Notes under the pieces: model-generated
The model's input: the letters and a program-made list of their open reading frames with translations, nothing else
The model's database searches: none
What the model was told of the DNA's origin: nothing
Position numbers and translations under genes: made by a program
NCBI GenBank assembly: GCA_017474765.1
Contig: JAFVGW010000007.1
Location: 1 to 64,000, forward strand
DNA: 64,000 bases
Direction: 5' to 3'
Origin: Salinivirgaceae bacterium
Lineage (GTDB): Bacteria > Bacteroidota > Bacteroidia > Bacteroidales > SZUA-534
Part shown: positions 9,331 through 17,261 of the stretch, one piece after another
Layout: every line of letters begins with the position of its first letter
Numbering within the stretch: position 1 is the first letter of the stretch

Positions 9331-9416
9331 GAACCCCGAAGGGGGTGAAATAGCATAGGCAGGGGTGTAAACCCCTGTAATACAGAAATCAAACATATAT
9401 GGAACCCCGAAGGGGT
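9331..9416. repeat. REP-like hairpin cluster, inverted, upstream of the transposase
   Basis: Here the hairpins appear in the opposite orientation: GAACCCC-gaa-GGGGGTG (9331-9347), CAGGGG-tgtaaa-CCCCTG (9360-9377) and ACCCC-gaa-GGGGT (9404-9416). With the downstream cluster they bracket the intact transposase gene in inverted orientation. Confidence 0.8.
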
Positions 9417-9445
9417 GGCACAAACCAATATAAACAATCGGCAAT

Positions 9446-9901
9446 ATGGCAGCCACATTAGTCAAAATCGACGTACACATTGTTTTCCATATCAAAACAA
9501 CGAGCGTGGAAATGCGGAAAGACGACATTCCACTCATTCACAAATACATTGGTGGCATAATCGGGAACCAACAATCTGTTCCTGTGTGTATTGGCGGTGT
9601 TGCCGACCACGTGCATATTCTCTGCACGCTGCCCAAAACGATGGCACTGTCCGATTTTGTCCGCAGCATTAAGGCCAACTCAAGCCGTTGGATAAAAACA
9701 TTGGGGTCACATTATGCGGGGTTTGAATGGCAGACGGGTTATGGGGCGTTCAGTGTCAGTCCGTCGGTAATCGATAAAACAATCGATTATATCAACAATC
9801 AAGCGGAACACCATAAAACAGTTTCGTTCAGCGATGAATACAAGGCGTTTTTGGCTGCGTACAAGGTCGAATTCAATCCCGATTACCTTTTGACTGATTG
9901 A
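9446..9901 (+). CDS. IS200/IS605-family Y1 transposase
   Basis: A 151-residue HUH-type single-strand transposase (PF01797). The metal-binding pair is H55-V-H57 in A-D-H-V-H-I-L. The conserved Q-x-G-Y-G-A-F-S-V-S stretch is at about 96-105. The catalytic tyrosine is Tyr115 in D-Y-I-N-N-Q-A-E-H-H. The length is normal for the family and no frameshift is seen, so it may be active. It is flanked by REP-like hairpins on both sides and has a 40-codon remnant of a sister copy 320 bp upstream. No accessory TnpB/IscB gene or omega-type RNA is visible. Confidence 0.92.
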   Translation: MAATLVKIDVHIVFHIKTTSVEMRKDDIPLIHKYIGGIIGNQQSVPVCIGGVADHVHILCTLPKTMALSDFVRSIKANSSRWIKTLGSHYAGFEWQTGYGAFSVSPSVIDKTIDYINNQAEHHKTVSFSDEYKAFLAAYKVEFNPDYLLTD

Positions 9902-9910
9902 TTGTCGGTG

Positions 9911-10001
9911 TCACACCCTTCGGGGTTCCCAATGTGGTGTTAACACTCACTATACAGGGGTTCACACCCCTGCCTGTACTATGCCGCCCGTTCTGGGCTG
10001 C
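9911..10001. repeat. REP-like hairpin cluster, copy B
   Basis: Three hairpins follow the intact transposase: CACCC-ttc-GGGGTT (about 9914-9927), CAGGGG-ttcaca-CCCCTG (9955-9972) and GCCGCCC-gttct-GGGCTGC (9983-10001). They match copy A in order and spacing. The match continues for about 50 more bases into the promoter of the RhuM gene. Confidence 0.85.
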
Positions 10002-10052
10002 ACATTTTTTAATTCCCCGCCAATCTTTTCCACAAATTCCGCCAACATTTTC

Positions 10053-10060
10053 TATATTTG
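10053..10060 (+). promoter_or_regulatory. -7 element TATATTTG before the RhuM gene
   Basis: A perfect match to the Bacteroidota TAnnTTTG element, 47 bases before the ATG at 10108. The 40 bases upstream are shared with copy A of the repeat and with the region before the RNA candidate at 11105. Confidence 0.6.
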
Positions 10061-10107
10061 CTTTTGCTGCGCGCAAAATTGCCAGACAAACGCCACATAT
10101 TAAAAAT

Positions 10108-11001
10108 ATGTTTATGGATGAAAAATTGGATTTGTACCAACCCGAAGATAATTCAGTAATCGTATATCAAAGCGATGATGATTCGCTGCGTTTGGACGTC
10201 CAATTGTCGGAGGAAACCGTGTGGCTGACGCAAATGCAAATGGTTGAACTTTTCCAATCGAGCAAGGCGAATGTGAGTGAACACATTAGAAACATTTACC
10301 AACAACACGAATTGTCGAAAGAAGCAACTGTTCGGAAATTCCGAACAGTTCAAAAAGAAGGCTCGCGAAATGTTACAAGAGTGTTGGAGTATTATAATCT
10401 TGACGCGATTATTTCTGTGGGCTACAGAGTAAACACCAAGCGTGGCATAATGTTCCGCAAATGGGCTACCGAAGTTCTTAAAGAACACCTTTTGCAAGGA
10501 TACAGCATTAATCGGAATATAGTTCAAATAAACGGGCAGTTGCAAGACCATTCCGAAAGGATTCAACACCTTGAAGAAAAGGTGGATTTCTTTGTCAGAA
10601 CTTCGCTTCCACCCACACAAGGCATATTCTTCGACGGCCAGATTTTTGACGCTTACACGTTTGTGTGCGACCTTGTGCGTGCGGCCGAAAAGCGGATAGT
10701 CCTGTTCGACAACTATGTTGACGACACCGTGCTCACAATGCTCGACAAGCGACAGAGCGGCGTAACGGTTCGCATTCTCACAAAAACAATCTCGCAGCAA
10801 CTGCAACTCGACATTGACCGACACAACGCCCAATATCCGCCACTTGCAGCCGAAACCTTCGCCAATGCCCACGACCGTTTCCTTTGCATTGACGATGCGG
10901 TCTATCATATTGGCGCTTCGCTCAAAGATTTGGGCAAGAAGTGGTTCGCCTTCAGCAAAATGGAAATCACGACCGATGACTTGCTGAACAAATTGCAATA
11001 A
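10108..11001 (+). CDS. RhuM-family protein with C-terminal PLD-like domain
   Basis: A 297-residue protein. The N-terminal half (residues 20-150) matches the RhuM family (COG3943), with W-L-T-Q-M-Q-M-V-E-L-F, an N-V-S-E-H-I-R-N-I segment, and the G-Y-R-V-N-T-K-R-G-I-M-F-R-K-W-A-T signature. A short coiled-coil-like helix (about 142-162) joins it to residues 170-285, which look like half of a phospholipase-D-type nuclease: the strand R-I-V-L-F-D-N-Y-V-D, and H255-D-R-F-L-C-I-D then G-A-S-L-K-D-L-G-K-K. In place of the canonical H-x-K there is H-x-R. The ATG at 10108 is chosen because the open frame upstream runs through repeats and the promoter. The family is common on islands; its function is unproven. 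Confidence 0.8.
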   Translation: MFMDEKLDLYQPEDNSVIVYQSDDDSLRLDVQLSEETVWLTQMQMVELFQSSKANVSEHIRNIYQQHELSKEATVRKFRTVQKEGSRNVTRVLEYYNLDAIISVGYRVNTKRGIMFRKWATEVLKEHLLQGYSINRNIVQINGQLQDHSERIQHLEEKVDFFVRTSLPPTQGIFFDGQIFDAYTFVCDLVRAAEKRIVLFDNYVDDTVLTMLDKRQSGVTVRILTKTISQQLQLDIDRHNAQYPPLAAETFANAHDRFLCIDDAVYHIGASLKDLGKKWFAFSKMEITTDDLLNKLQ

Positions 11002-11093
11002 GAAAAGCCCCAAATCTCGCCCAAACACCACCGCTTCCCCAGCATTTTTTCATTTTTAACATTTCCCATTTCCAAAATTCCACCAACATTTTC

Positions 11094-11101
11094 TACCTTT
11101 G
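11094..11101 (+). promoter_or_regulatory. -7 element TACCTTTG
   Basis: Matches TAnnTTTG and sits in a block of about 50 bases that closely repeats the promoter of the RhuM gene (10021-10070). The predicted start of transcription is about 11105-11108, which fits a transcript covering the structured segment at 11225-11396 and possibly the methyltransferase gene. Confidence 0.5.
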
Positions 11102-11224
11102 CCTTTGCCGCACGCAATTTTTTTGCCGCTGCGCTACATACATAAAGGCGTCAGCCTGATGCTTGTTTTTGGCTTTCTGAAACGTAGGAAATTTCAAACG
11201 ACTTCAAAAACAATGCAAAAGACG

Positions 11225-11396
11225 ATGCTACGGGTGTGGTATAAGCATTCCGTGGGTGTGCATTGGGGCAACTTTGTCCCTGCACACTTCTGCGGGCTAT
11301 ATACACGCAACGTGGGGTCTCTTTGCTCGTTAAGTCAATGGTCTTCCTACACCACAGAAAGCGACGGGTAAAGGTTCAGATACCCACGTTTTTTTG
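11225..11396 (+). ncRNA. Candidate structured RNA upstream of the restriction-modification genes
   Basis: This stretch has dense pairing potential. CGTGGGT (11251-11257) can pair with ACCCACG (11382-11388). A long hairpin joins GTGTGCA (11256-11262) to TGCACAC (11281-11287), with an inner GGGGCA/TGTCCC stem and a 4-base loop. TGCG/CGCA (11291-11309) make a small hairpin. GGGTA/TACCC (11366-11385) forms the last one, and seven T residues follow immediately (11389-11395). The end therefore looks like an intrinsic terminator. The 90-codon frame through here has no convincing protein features. It could be a free small RNA or a leader that attenuates the downstream gene. I do not recognise a named RNA family. 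Confidence 0.45.
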
Positions 11397-11474
11397 TTTG
11401 TGGCTGTAGGATAACAGATTGATAATAAGGTCCGATTCGGGGTGTTTGGCGGATGAGAAAGAAACGAATTTCTT

Positions 11475-14456
11475 GTGCCAGAGCAATTAACTTTTCTTGA
11501 CTTGTTTCAATTACAAGCCGAGTATCCTGAAACGATAATTAACAATTCCATAGTAGAGAGTAGCGTAGAAGACGTTGATTTGTCTAAAAACGTTCTAATT
11601 TGTAATGTCAAAAAGGACAATGTCCGACACTTTCTTGATGGTACAGCAAAAATCTATTATTCGGGAAAGCGTTTCCCTAATACAGTAGCACTAAATAAGT
11701 TATATTATTTTATTCCATATATAGGCAAACAGTGCGACCTTGATTATTATGGCATTCGTGACCTTTACTTAATCAAAATAGCACGTGTCGGTTCTCGTCG
11801 AGAGGGAGAACTTGACAACGACCCGAATGATTTACGTATTGTCTTTGAATTACAGTTTGTTAAACACCTTTTCGATGATTACCGCCAACAAACATTACAC
11901 ATTTGGCATACTTATGAGGACTCAACATTAGAAGAACTTGTTAATTCCCAAACAAAACCCAGGCGAACAAATCTAAAACGACTTACCTATATCAGTCTGT
12001 TTAGTTGTGCTGGAGTTGGTTGTTATGGATTCAAACAGGAAGATTATGATTGTGTAGCAACAGTCGAATTAATTGAGCGCCGATTAAATGTGCAGAAATA
12101 TAACCATAAGTGTTTATTTGACAGCGGTTATATCTGCGGTGATATTACACTCAAAGAAACTCAAGACAAAGTTTTCGATGAAATCCGAATGTGGCAACAG
12201 CAAAAGCGATTGACGGATTTAGATGTTGTAATCGCCACACCACCTTGTCAAGGAATGTCTGTTGCCAATCATAAAAAAGGCGATGAACTCAAACGCAATT
12301 CCCTTGTCGTTGAGTCAATCAAATTCATACAAGAAATAAAACCGCGTTTCTTCCTTTTTGAAAATGTGCCAGCATTCCTTAAATCAATTTGCACTGACCT
12401 TGACGGCATTGATAAACCAATTCGGGAAGCAATTGAATTGGACCTTGCTGGTCATTATAATATTGCTTCAAAAGTTATCAATTTCAAGGATTATGGTAAT
12501 CCAAGTAGCCGTACGCGTACTCTTGTGATTGGTGTGCGAAAAGACCAAAAAGAAATCACGCCACTTGAATTGTTCCCCGACCGCCAAGAAGAACAGACGC
12601 TTCGACAAACAATAGGCCATTTACCACATTTGCACCATATGGAGGAAATTTGGGAAAATGACATTTATCACGCATTTCGCCCCTATGCCCCACATATGCA
12701 GGCTTGGATAGAAAACATAAAAGAAGGACAGTCCGCATTCGATAATGAAGATGTTAATCGAGTTCCGCACACAGAAAGGGATGGACGAATCGTATTTAAC
12801 CAGCGAAAAAACGGCGACAAATACACCCGTCAATATTGGGATAAAGTGCCACCTTGCGTACATACCAGAAACGATATTTTGGCAAGTCAAAACACAATTC
12901 ACCCCACCGACAACCGAGTGTTTTCTATCCGCGAAGTTATGCTTATGATGTCTGTGCCACAAGATTTTATGTGGAGTGCCATACCATATGCACAACTTAA
13001 TGCTATGACTTTTGAAGAAAAGCAAAAATACTTGAAGAAAGAAGATGTTAATATCCGTCAAAGTTTAGGAGAAGCGGTGCCGACCATTATCTTTCAGCAA
13101 ATTGCACATAAAATACAAGAAAAAGTTGCAGAAACTGAACTGACCGAACAAGACGTACAGGAAATCATTAACAAAAACGATTTAACTAACTCGCAAAAAT
13201 TGTTGGGATTTGTTAAGAAACACAAAAAGTTAGGGTTTGTCCGCTTGTCCAAAATTGCAGAATATGCGAATTGTGCTCGTTCAGAAACCGCCGCGTATTA
13301 CACTCGACAAGACATTTGTTATGCTGTAGTCAAAAATTTACCCGACTATCCCGATTCTAAAGTCTTGCATATTCTTGAGCCTGCCACAGGAGTAGGGAAT
13401 TTCTTACCGTCTCTTTTTCTAAAATATGCAAATGTCGCAGAGTTGCATATAGATGTGATTGACATTAATTCGGACAGCATTGCTTTGCTAAAACAAATAT
13501 TACAGTCTCTGCCACAACCAGAAAATGTCAGATTGAATTTTATAAACAAAGACACCTTGTTAGAAAAATTCACCAAAAAGTATGACATAGTAGTAGGAAA
13601 TCCACCATATATGAAAGTGACTAATAAGGATTTACTAAAGCGGTATAAACAGAATGTGACAAACAAAGACACAAATAATATTTTCTCATTTTTCATAGAA
13701 AAGGCATTGCTATTGGGCGATGTGGTTTCCTTGATTGTTCCTAAAAGTTTAATCAATGCGCCCGAGTTTGGCGGAACTCGTGAGATGATGAACAAACTGC
13801 CTATTACAAATATTATCGATTTCGGAGAACGTGGTTTCAAAGGGGTTAAAATTGAAACAATAGCATTTGTAATAAACAAGCGAGAGAATAGACACCTAAC
13901 GAAGGTCGAATCGTACATTACGAACTCTGTTGAGAGTAAAAACCAAGAATATATTTCGTCTTCAGATTACCCATATTGGCTGATATATCGAAACGAAGAC
14001 TTTGACACTGTGGCTGAAAAATTGAAGTTCGGTATTTTCAAGGCTTTCCGCGACCGCGTACTTACAAAATCAAACACTTTACAACAAGGCAAGATACGCG
14101 TGCTAAAATCTCGAAACATTGGTAGCAATGAAATTATAGACATAGAAGGCTATGACACTTATATTGACGATGTTGGCAATCTGGAGGTTGGAAAATACTT
14201 GAATCGCACTGATTGTGTATTGGTTCCAAATCTATCATATTATCCACGTGCTTGTTTTATGCCCAATGATTGTATTGCAGATGGCTCTGTGGCTATATTG
14301 ACCGCACCACCCGATTGCAATATTACCACCGATGATTTAGCATACTACGCCACTGATGAATTTTGCAAGTTCTACAGCATAGCGAGAAACCGTGGTACAC
14401 GGTCATTAAATATTGATAACAACTCAGTGTTTTTCTTTGGTAAACTAAAAAACTAA
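11475..14456 (+). CDS. Bifunctional DNA methyltransferase: C5-cytosine domain plus Eco57I-type N6-adenine domain
   Basis: A 993-residue protein with two complete methyltransferase modules. The first (about residues 170-550) is a C5-cytosine enzyme: SAM motif F-S-C-A-G-V-G near 177-183, catalytic P-P-C-Q-G near 254-258, and F-E-N-V-P just after. The second (about 590-990) is an N6-adenine enzyme: SAM motif E-P-A-T-G-V-G-N-F near 638-646, catalytic N-P-P-Y near 708-711, and a C-terminal target-recognition-like region ending at the stop. The first 165 residues are unrecognised. The start is GTG 11475 with a purine-rich stretch upstream. The HNH nuclease gene follows after 7 bases. Two methylation chemistries suggest each strand of an asymmetric site is protected differently. 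Confidence 0.92.
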   Translation: MPEQLTFLDLFQLQAEYPETIINNSIVESSVEDVDLSKNVLICNVKKDNVRHFLDGTAKIYYSGKRFPNTVALNKLYYFIPYIGKQCDLDYYGIRDLYLIKIARVGSRREGELDNDPNDLRIVFELQFVKHLFDDYRQQTLHIWHTYEDSTLEELVNSQTKPRRTNLKRLTYISLFSCAGVGCYGFKQEDYDCVATVELIERRLNVQKYNHKCLFDSGYICGDITLKETQDKVFDEIRMWQQQKRLTDLDVVIATPPCQGMSVANHKKGDELKRNSLVVESIKFIQEIKPRFFLFENVPAFLKSICTDLDGIDKPIREAIELDLAGHYNIASKVINFKDYGNPSSRTRTLVIGVRKDQKEITPLELFPDRQEEQTLRQTIGHLPHLHHMEEIWENDIYHAFRPYAPHMQAWIENIKEGQSAFDNEDVNRVPHTERDGRIVFNQRKNGDKYTRQYWDKVPPCVHTRNDILASQNTIHPTDNRVFSIREVMLMMSVPQDFMWSAIPYAQLNAMTFEEKQKYLKKEDVNIRQSLGEAVPTIIFQQIAHKIQEKVAETELTEQDVQEIINKNDLTNSQKLLGFVKKHKKLGFVRLSKIAEYANCARSETAAYYTRQDICYAVVKNLPDYPDSKVLHILEPATGVGNFLPSLFLKYANVAELHIDVIDINSDSIALLKQILQSLPQPENVRLNFINKDTLLEKFTKKYDIVVGNPPYMKVTNKDLLKRYKQNVTNKDTNNIFSFFIEKALLLGDVVSLIVPKSLINAPEFGGTREMMNKLPITNIIDFGERGFKGVKIETIAFVINKRENRHLTKVESYITNSVESKNQEYISSSDYPYWLIYRNEDFDTVAEKLKFGIFKAFRDRVLTKSNTLQQGKIRVLKSRNIGSNEIIDIEGYDTYIDDVGNLEVGKYLNRTDCVLVPNLSYYPRACFMPNDCIADGSVAILTAPPDCNITTDDLAYYATDEFCKFYSIARNRGTRSLNIDNNSVFFFGKLKN

Positions 14457-14463
14457 AACGAAT

Positions 14464-15657
14464 ATGATTCAAGAAATAACTGAATATCTGAATCAATATG
14501 ATTTAGATGTACGCAAAACAGGTGATGCCAGATTTATGGACCAAAAATGCACCCCAGATGTTGTGTGCTTTATTGCAGATTGCATTCTGAATTTGAATCC
14601 ACAAGGAGAATTCACTGTCCAAGATATATGGGATATGCAGTACTTTATCAAGAGTGCTTCGGCAATCTTTGGCAAACCGAGTCCCCGAAACGAAACCGCA
14701 CGCCACGAATATGACAAGTTTATACAACAACCTTTGCGAATGTTGGCATACGCACACGTTTTAAGTATTGAGAAACGCGGAGCTACCAATTATTACAGCA
14801 TTGAGAACCTTGACATTCTTGATTTTATAGCCACAAAAGAGCGCAATGCATACAATTTTCTATATGCCTATATCATTAAAGTTCTTGCGGATAGCAATAT
14901 GTTGAGACATTTTGAAACATTTAAGGAAAAATGCAAAAACAATACTGTGACGAAACAAGACTACAGGGAATTAAAAGATAAGTACACTCGTTTTATTATT
15001 GGTAATACGGCAATTAATGGTATGGTAGAAGTATATAGAATTTTCACTAAGATTATTAATGTTTATGCTGCGGAGAATGACATACGAGGAACAGAAAAGG
15101 GAAGATTGTCCAATTATAATATCACTTTTTCAGATTTAATGTATAATCGCAAAAATTGGCGAGATACAGACAAACCTAAAGCCCAGACTCGCCAAGAAGC
15201 GGCAACTGCGGAAGATATTAGGCAACAAGAAGAATATGATGCTTACCAAGTAACCAAGGCTATGAATTTGTTGCGAAAGATACAAACTGAGAGTGAGGTC
15301 AAAGACCAATATGCAAATGGTGATGCGACGCAGGTGCACCATATATTTCCAAAATCAGAATTTCCTGCAATTGCGCATTATTTGGAAAATCTTGTAAAAC
15401 TCACAGCGACACAACATTATACAAAGGCGCACCCAAATAACCGCACGCAAATCATTAATCACGACTATCAACTTGTATGCTTACTTGCAAAATCTCAAAC
15501 GATTGAACTTTCATTAAGGCAAGTTGGAGAAAAGTATTATCGCAAAGAATCATTTATTGTAGTTATTAACACGGGACTGAATGCAGATTTAAATTTCTCG
15601 TTAACCTTTCCTGAAATACGCACAGAATTACGTCATTTATACAATAATGTAGCATAG
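14464..15657 (+). CDS. HNH-type restriction endonuclease
   Basis: A 397-residue protein. The nuclease signature is near the C-terminal third: V-H-H-I-F-P-K-S around residue 293-300, then E-N-L-V-K-L-T around 312-318 and an H-x-x-K-A-H-P near 322-328, the His-Asn-His arrangement of HNH enzymes. The N-terminal 240 residues are unrecognised and probably read the target sequence. The gene starts 7 bases after the double methyltransferase and shares its AT-rich composition, so the pair is read as one type II-like restriction-modification operon, probably acquired by transfer. Confidence 0.82.
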   Translation: MIQEITEYLNQYDLDVRKTGDARFMDQKCTPDVVCFIADCILNLNPQGEFTVQDIWDMQYFIKSASAIFGKPSPRNETARHEYDKFIQQPLRMLAYAHVLSIEKRGATNYYSIENLDILDFIATKERNAYNFLYAYIIKVLADSNMLRHFETFKEKCKNNTVTKQDYRELKDKYTRFIIGNTAINGMVEVYRIFTKIINVYAAENDIRGTEKGRLSNYNITFSDLMYNRKNWRDTDKPKAQTRQEAATAEDIRQQEEYDAYQVTKAMNLLRKIQTESEVKDQYANGDATQVHHIFPKSEFPAIAHYLENLVKLTATQHYTKAHPNNRTQIINHDYQLVCLLAKSQTIELSLRQVGEKYYRKESFIVVINTGLNADLNFSLTFPEIRTELRHLYNNVA

Positions 15658-15768
15658 GATATATCAGTGTAAATCAATACGATTAGCACGAACCATTGTG
15701 CCTTTGATGATTCTTACGCTTTCGGGTTAAATCTGTCAGAATCGGTTAGCGCCAAAACCCCTATAAGT

Positions 15769-15801
15769 TCCCTATATGTATCCTATATGTTCCCTATATG
15801 T
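15769..15801. repeat. Three tandem copies of TCCCTATATGT
   Basis: Three 10-11 base units (TCCCTATATGT, TCCTATATGT, TCCCTATATGT) stand in the 427-base gap between the nuclease gene and the peroxidase operon. The rest of the gap holds two perfect hairpins, GCAACC-gtca-GGTTGC (15856-15871) and TCCCGATA-gt-TATCGGGA (15882-15899), and no gene. Neither hairpin has a T run, so they are not clear terminators. Confidence 0.7.
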
Positions 15802-16005
15802 TAAGCGCCCCCAAATTCGGTTCAATTCGGATTAGTTTGGTTAGCCACAAAAACAGCAACCGTCAGGTTGCCCCTTTCCGTTCCCGATAGTTATCGGGAT
15901 TTCGCGTGTTCCGTGGTTAACTAAAAATCAGTGTTGTCTCGTGTCGTCAGTGCGAAACCCTTCATTTTCAGCCAAAATTATAACCCCATTTGATAATTTT
16001 TTAAA

Positions 16006-16058
16006 TATATCGCTTGCGATATAAAATAATTCCACTACTTTTGTATCGCGAACGATAT
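16006..16058 (+). promoter_or_regulatory. Twin OhrR/MarR operators around the peroxidase promoter
   Basis: TATATCGC-tt-GCGATATA (16006-16023) is a perfect palindrome with 8-base arms. A second, imperfect copy, TATCG-cgaa-CGATA (16044-16057), lies 38 bases on. Between them, and touching the second, is the -7 element TACTTTTG (16036-16043). A dimeric repressor on either site would block the promoter. The obvious candidate is the MarR/OhrR protein encoded by the second gene of the operon, giving autoregulation. Confidence 0.75.
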
Positions 16059-16084
16059 AAATAACAGTTTAAAGATTCAAAACG

Positions 16085-16732
16085 ATGAAAAAGAACAAAT
16101 CAACACTGAACGCAATAAATAAAAGTATAACAAGTGCGGTGGTCTGCCTTGCGTTGGCACTGACGGCCTGCACGCAAAAAAACAACAAAATGGCTACAAT
16201 TTACGATTTCAAAGCCCTGAACAACAAGGGCGCCGAGGTGGACCTTGCGCAGTACAAGGACCAAGTGCTGATGATTGTCAACACCGCTTCAAAGTGCGGT
16301 TTCACGCCGCAATACGACGGCTTGGAGGCTCTCTATCAGAAATATAAAGACCAAGGGCTGGTCATTCTGGGCTTCCCCTGCGACCAATTCGCGCACCAAG
16401 AGCCTGGCACCGACGAGGAGATTGCCGAGTTCTGCCGCCTGAACCACGGCGTCACCTTCCCGCTGATGAAAAAGATTGACGTCAACGGCAGCAATGCGAG
16501 CCCCGTCTTCGAGTATCTGAAAAGCCAAGCCCCGACCGAGGAGTACAAAGGCCTGAAAGCCAAGGCGACGCACACAATGCTGAAAAAAATCAGCAACTCG
16601 GCTGTTAACGATGGCGACATTCTGTGGAACTTCACCAAGTTCGTTATCAGCCGCGACGGCAAGACCGTAAAGCGTTACCCGCCCACCACAACGCCCGAAG
16701 AGATTGAAGCCGACCTTAAAACCCTGCTGTGA
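16085..16732 (+). CDS. Glutathione peroxidase-family lipoprotein
   Basis: A 215-residue thiol peroxidase that reduces hydrogen or organic peroxides. The N-terminus is a lipoprotein signal (hydrophobic residues about 15-27, L-T-A-C with Cys29), so it should sit on a membrane facing the periplasm. The peroxidase domain (about 36-215) has the peroxidatic Cys71 in N-T-A-S-K-C-G-F-T, the F-P-C-D-Q-F motif at 98-102 followed by Q-E-P, and W181-N182, completing the expected active site. It uses Cys, not selenocysteine. The gene opens an operon with an OhrR-like repressor, starting behind two operator palindromes. The next start codon overlaps its TGA. Confidence 0.92.
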   Translation: MKKNKSTLNAINKSITSAVVCLALALTACTQKNNKMATIYDFKALNNKGAEVDLAQYKDQVLMIVNTASKCGFTPQYDGLEALYQKYKDQGLVILGFPCDQFAHQEPGTDEEIAEFCRLNHGVTFPLMKKIDVNGSNASPVFEYLKSQAPTEEYKGLKAKATHTMLKKISNSAVNDGDILWNFTKFVISRDGKTVKRYPPTTTPEEIEADLKTLL

Positions 16733-17187
16733 TGAAAGAAGAGTTTCGGCTCGATAACCAACTGTGTTTCAGGCTATACACTGCGTCGCGGCTACTCACG
16801 CAGGCCTACAATCCGCTGCTCTCGGCACACGGGCTCACCTATCCGCAGTATTTGGTTCTGCTGGTTTTGTGGGAGAACGACGCGCAGCCTGTCAACGACA
16901 TTGCCAAACGGCTCTGCCTGGAGACCAACACCGTGACACCGCTCGTGCAGCGAATGGAAAAACAGGGCATTGTCACCCGCGCGAAAGGGACGAACGACGC
17001 TCGGCAAATAATTGTCAGTCTGACAGATAAGGGTCAGCAACTGCAAACCGCCCTGACCGATGTGCCCTTTGCCGTTGGAGGCGCCGTTGCCTGCAAAAGC
17101 CTGACGCCCGAAACCGTGCCCGCTCTGTTCCAAACGCTCGACGATATGATTGCGCAACTCAAAAAGAACCTGAAACGCGACACGTAA
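16732..17187 (+). CDS. OhrR-like MarR-family redox-sensing repressor
   Basis: A 151-residue winged-helix regulator. It follows the OhrR pattern closely: an N-terminal Q-L-C-F with Cys12 in the place of the reactive cysteine, L-T-Y-P-Q-Y-L supplying the conserved tyrosine region, the D-I-A-K-R-L-C-L-E-T-N-T-V-T-P-L-V-Q-R-M recognition helix, and a D-A-R-Q-I wing. In OhrR, oxidation of the cysteine by organic peroxides releases DNA. ATG 16732 overlaps the TGA of the peroxidase gene (TGATG), so the two are coupled. Its likely sites are the palindromes at 16006-16058. OhrR itself is usually paired with Ohr; here the partner is a glutathione peroxidase. Confidence 0.88.
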   Translation: MKEEFRLDNQLCFRLYTASRLLTQAYNPLLSAHGLTYPQYLVLLVLWENDAQPVNDIAKRLCLETNTVTPLVQRMEKQGIVTRAKGTNDARQIIVSLTDKGQQLQTALTDVPFAVGGAVACKSLTPETVPALFQTLDDMIAQLKKNLKRDT

Positions 17188-17261
17188 CCATTGGTTGACA
17201 TTTCAAGAATATGTATCTATAACAAAATGAATATTTTATATTGACAAAAAAATCTACGGAA

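Larger units (their letters stand above)
9331..10001 (+). mobile_element. IS200-like / REP-associated transposase unit
   Basis: The unit consists of one Y1 transposase gene bracketed by inverted clusters of REP-like hairpins. Single-strand transposons of the IS200/IS605 group have no inverted terminal repeats or target duplication but do need subterminal hairpins, which fits this arrangement. A partial second copy (9008-9225) lies directly upstream. The exact termini cannot be placed from one sequence. Confidence 0.65.

Noticed and set aside
9898..10107. Upstream extension of the RhuM frame
   Set aside because: It would translate the REP-like hairpins and the -7 promoter element; the family N-terminus fits ATG 10108.
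11099..11371. 90-codon open frame before the methyltransferase gene
   Set aside because: No ribosome site or recognisable protein features; it runs through strongly pairing sequence better explained as RNA.
11002..11474. Retron or other reverse-transcriptase-linked RNA
   Set aside because: No reverse transcriptase gene is present in the window, so the structured segment is left as an unclassified RNA candidate.
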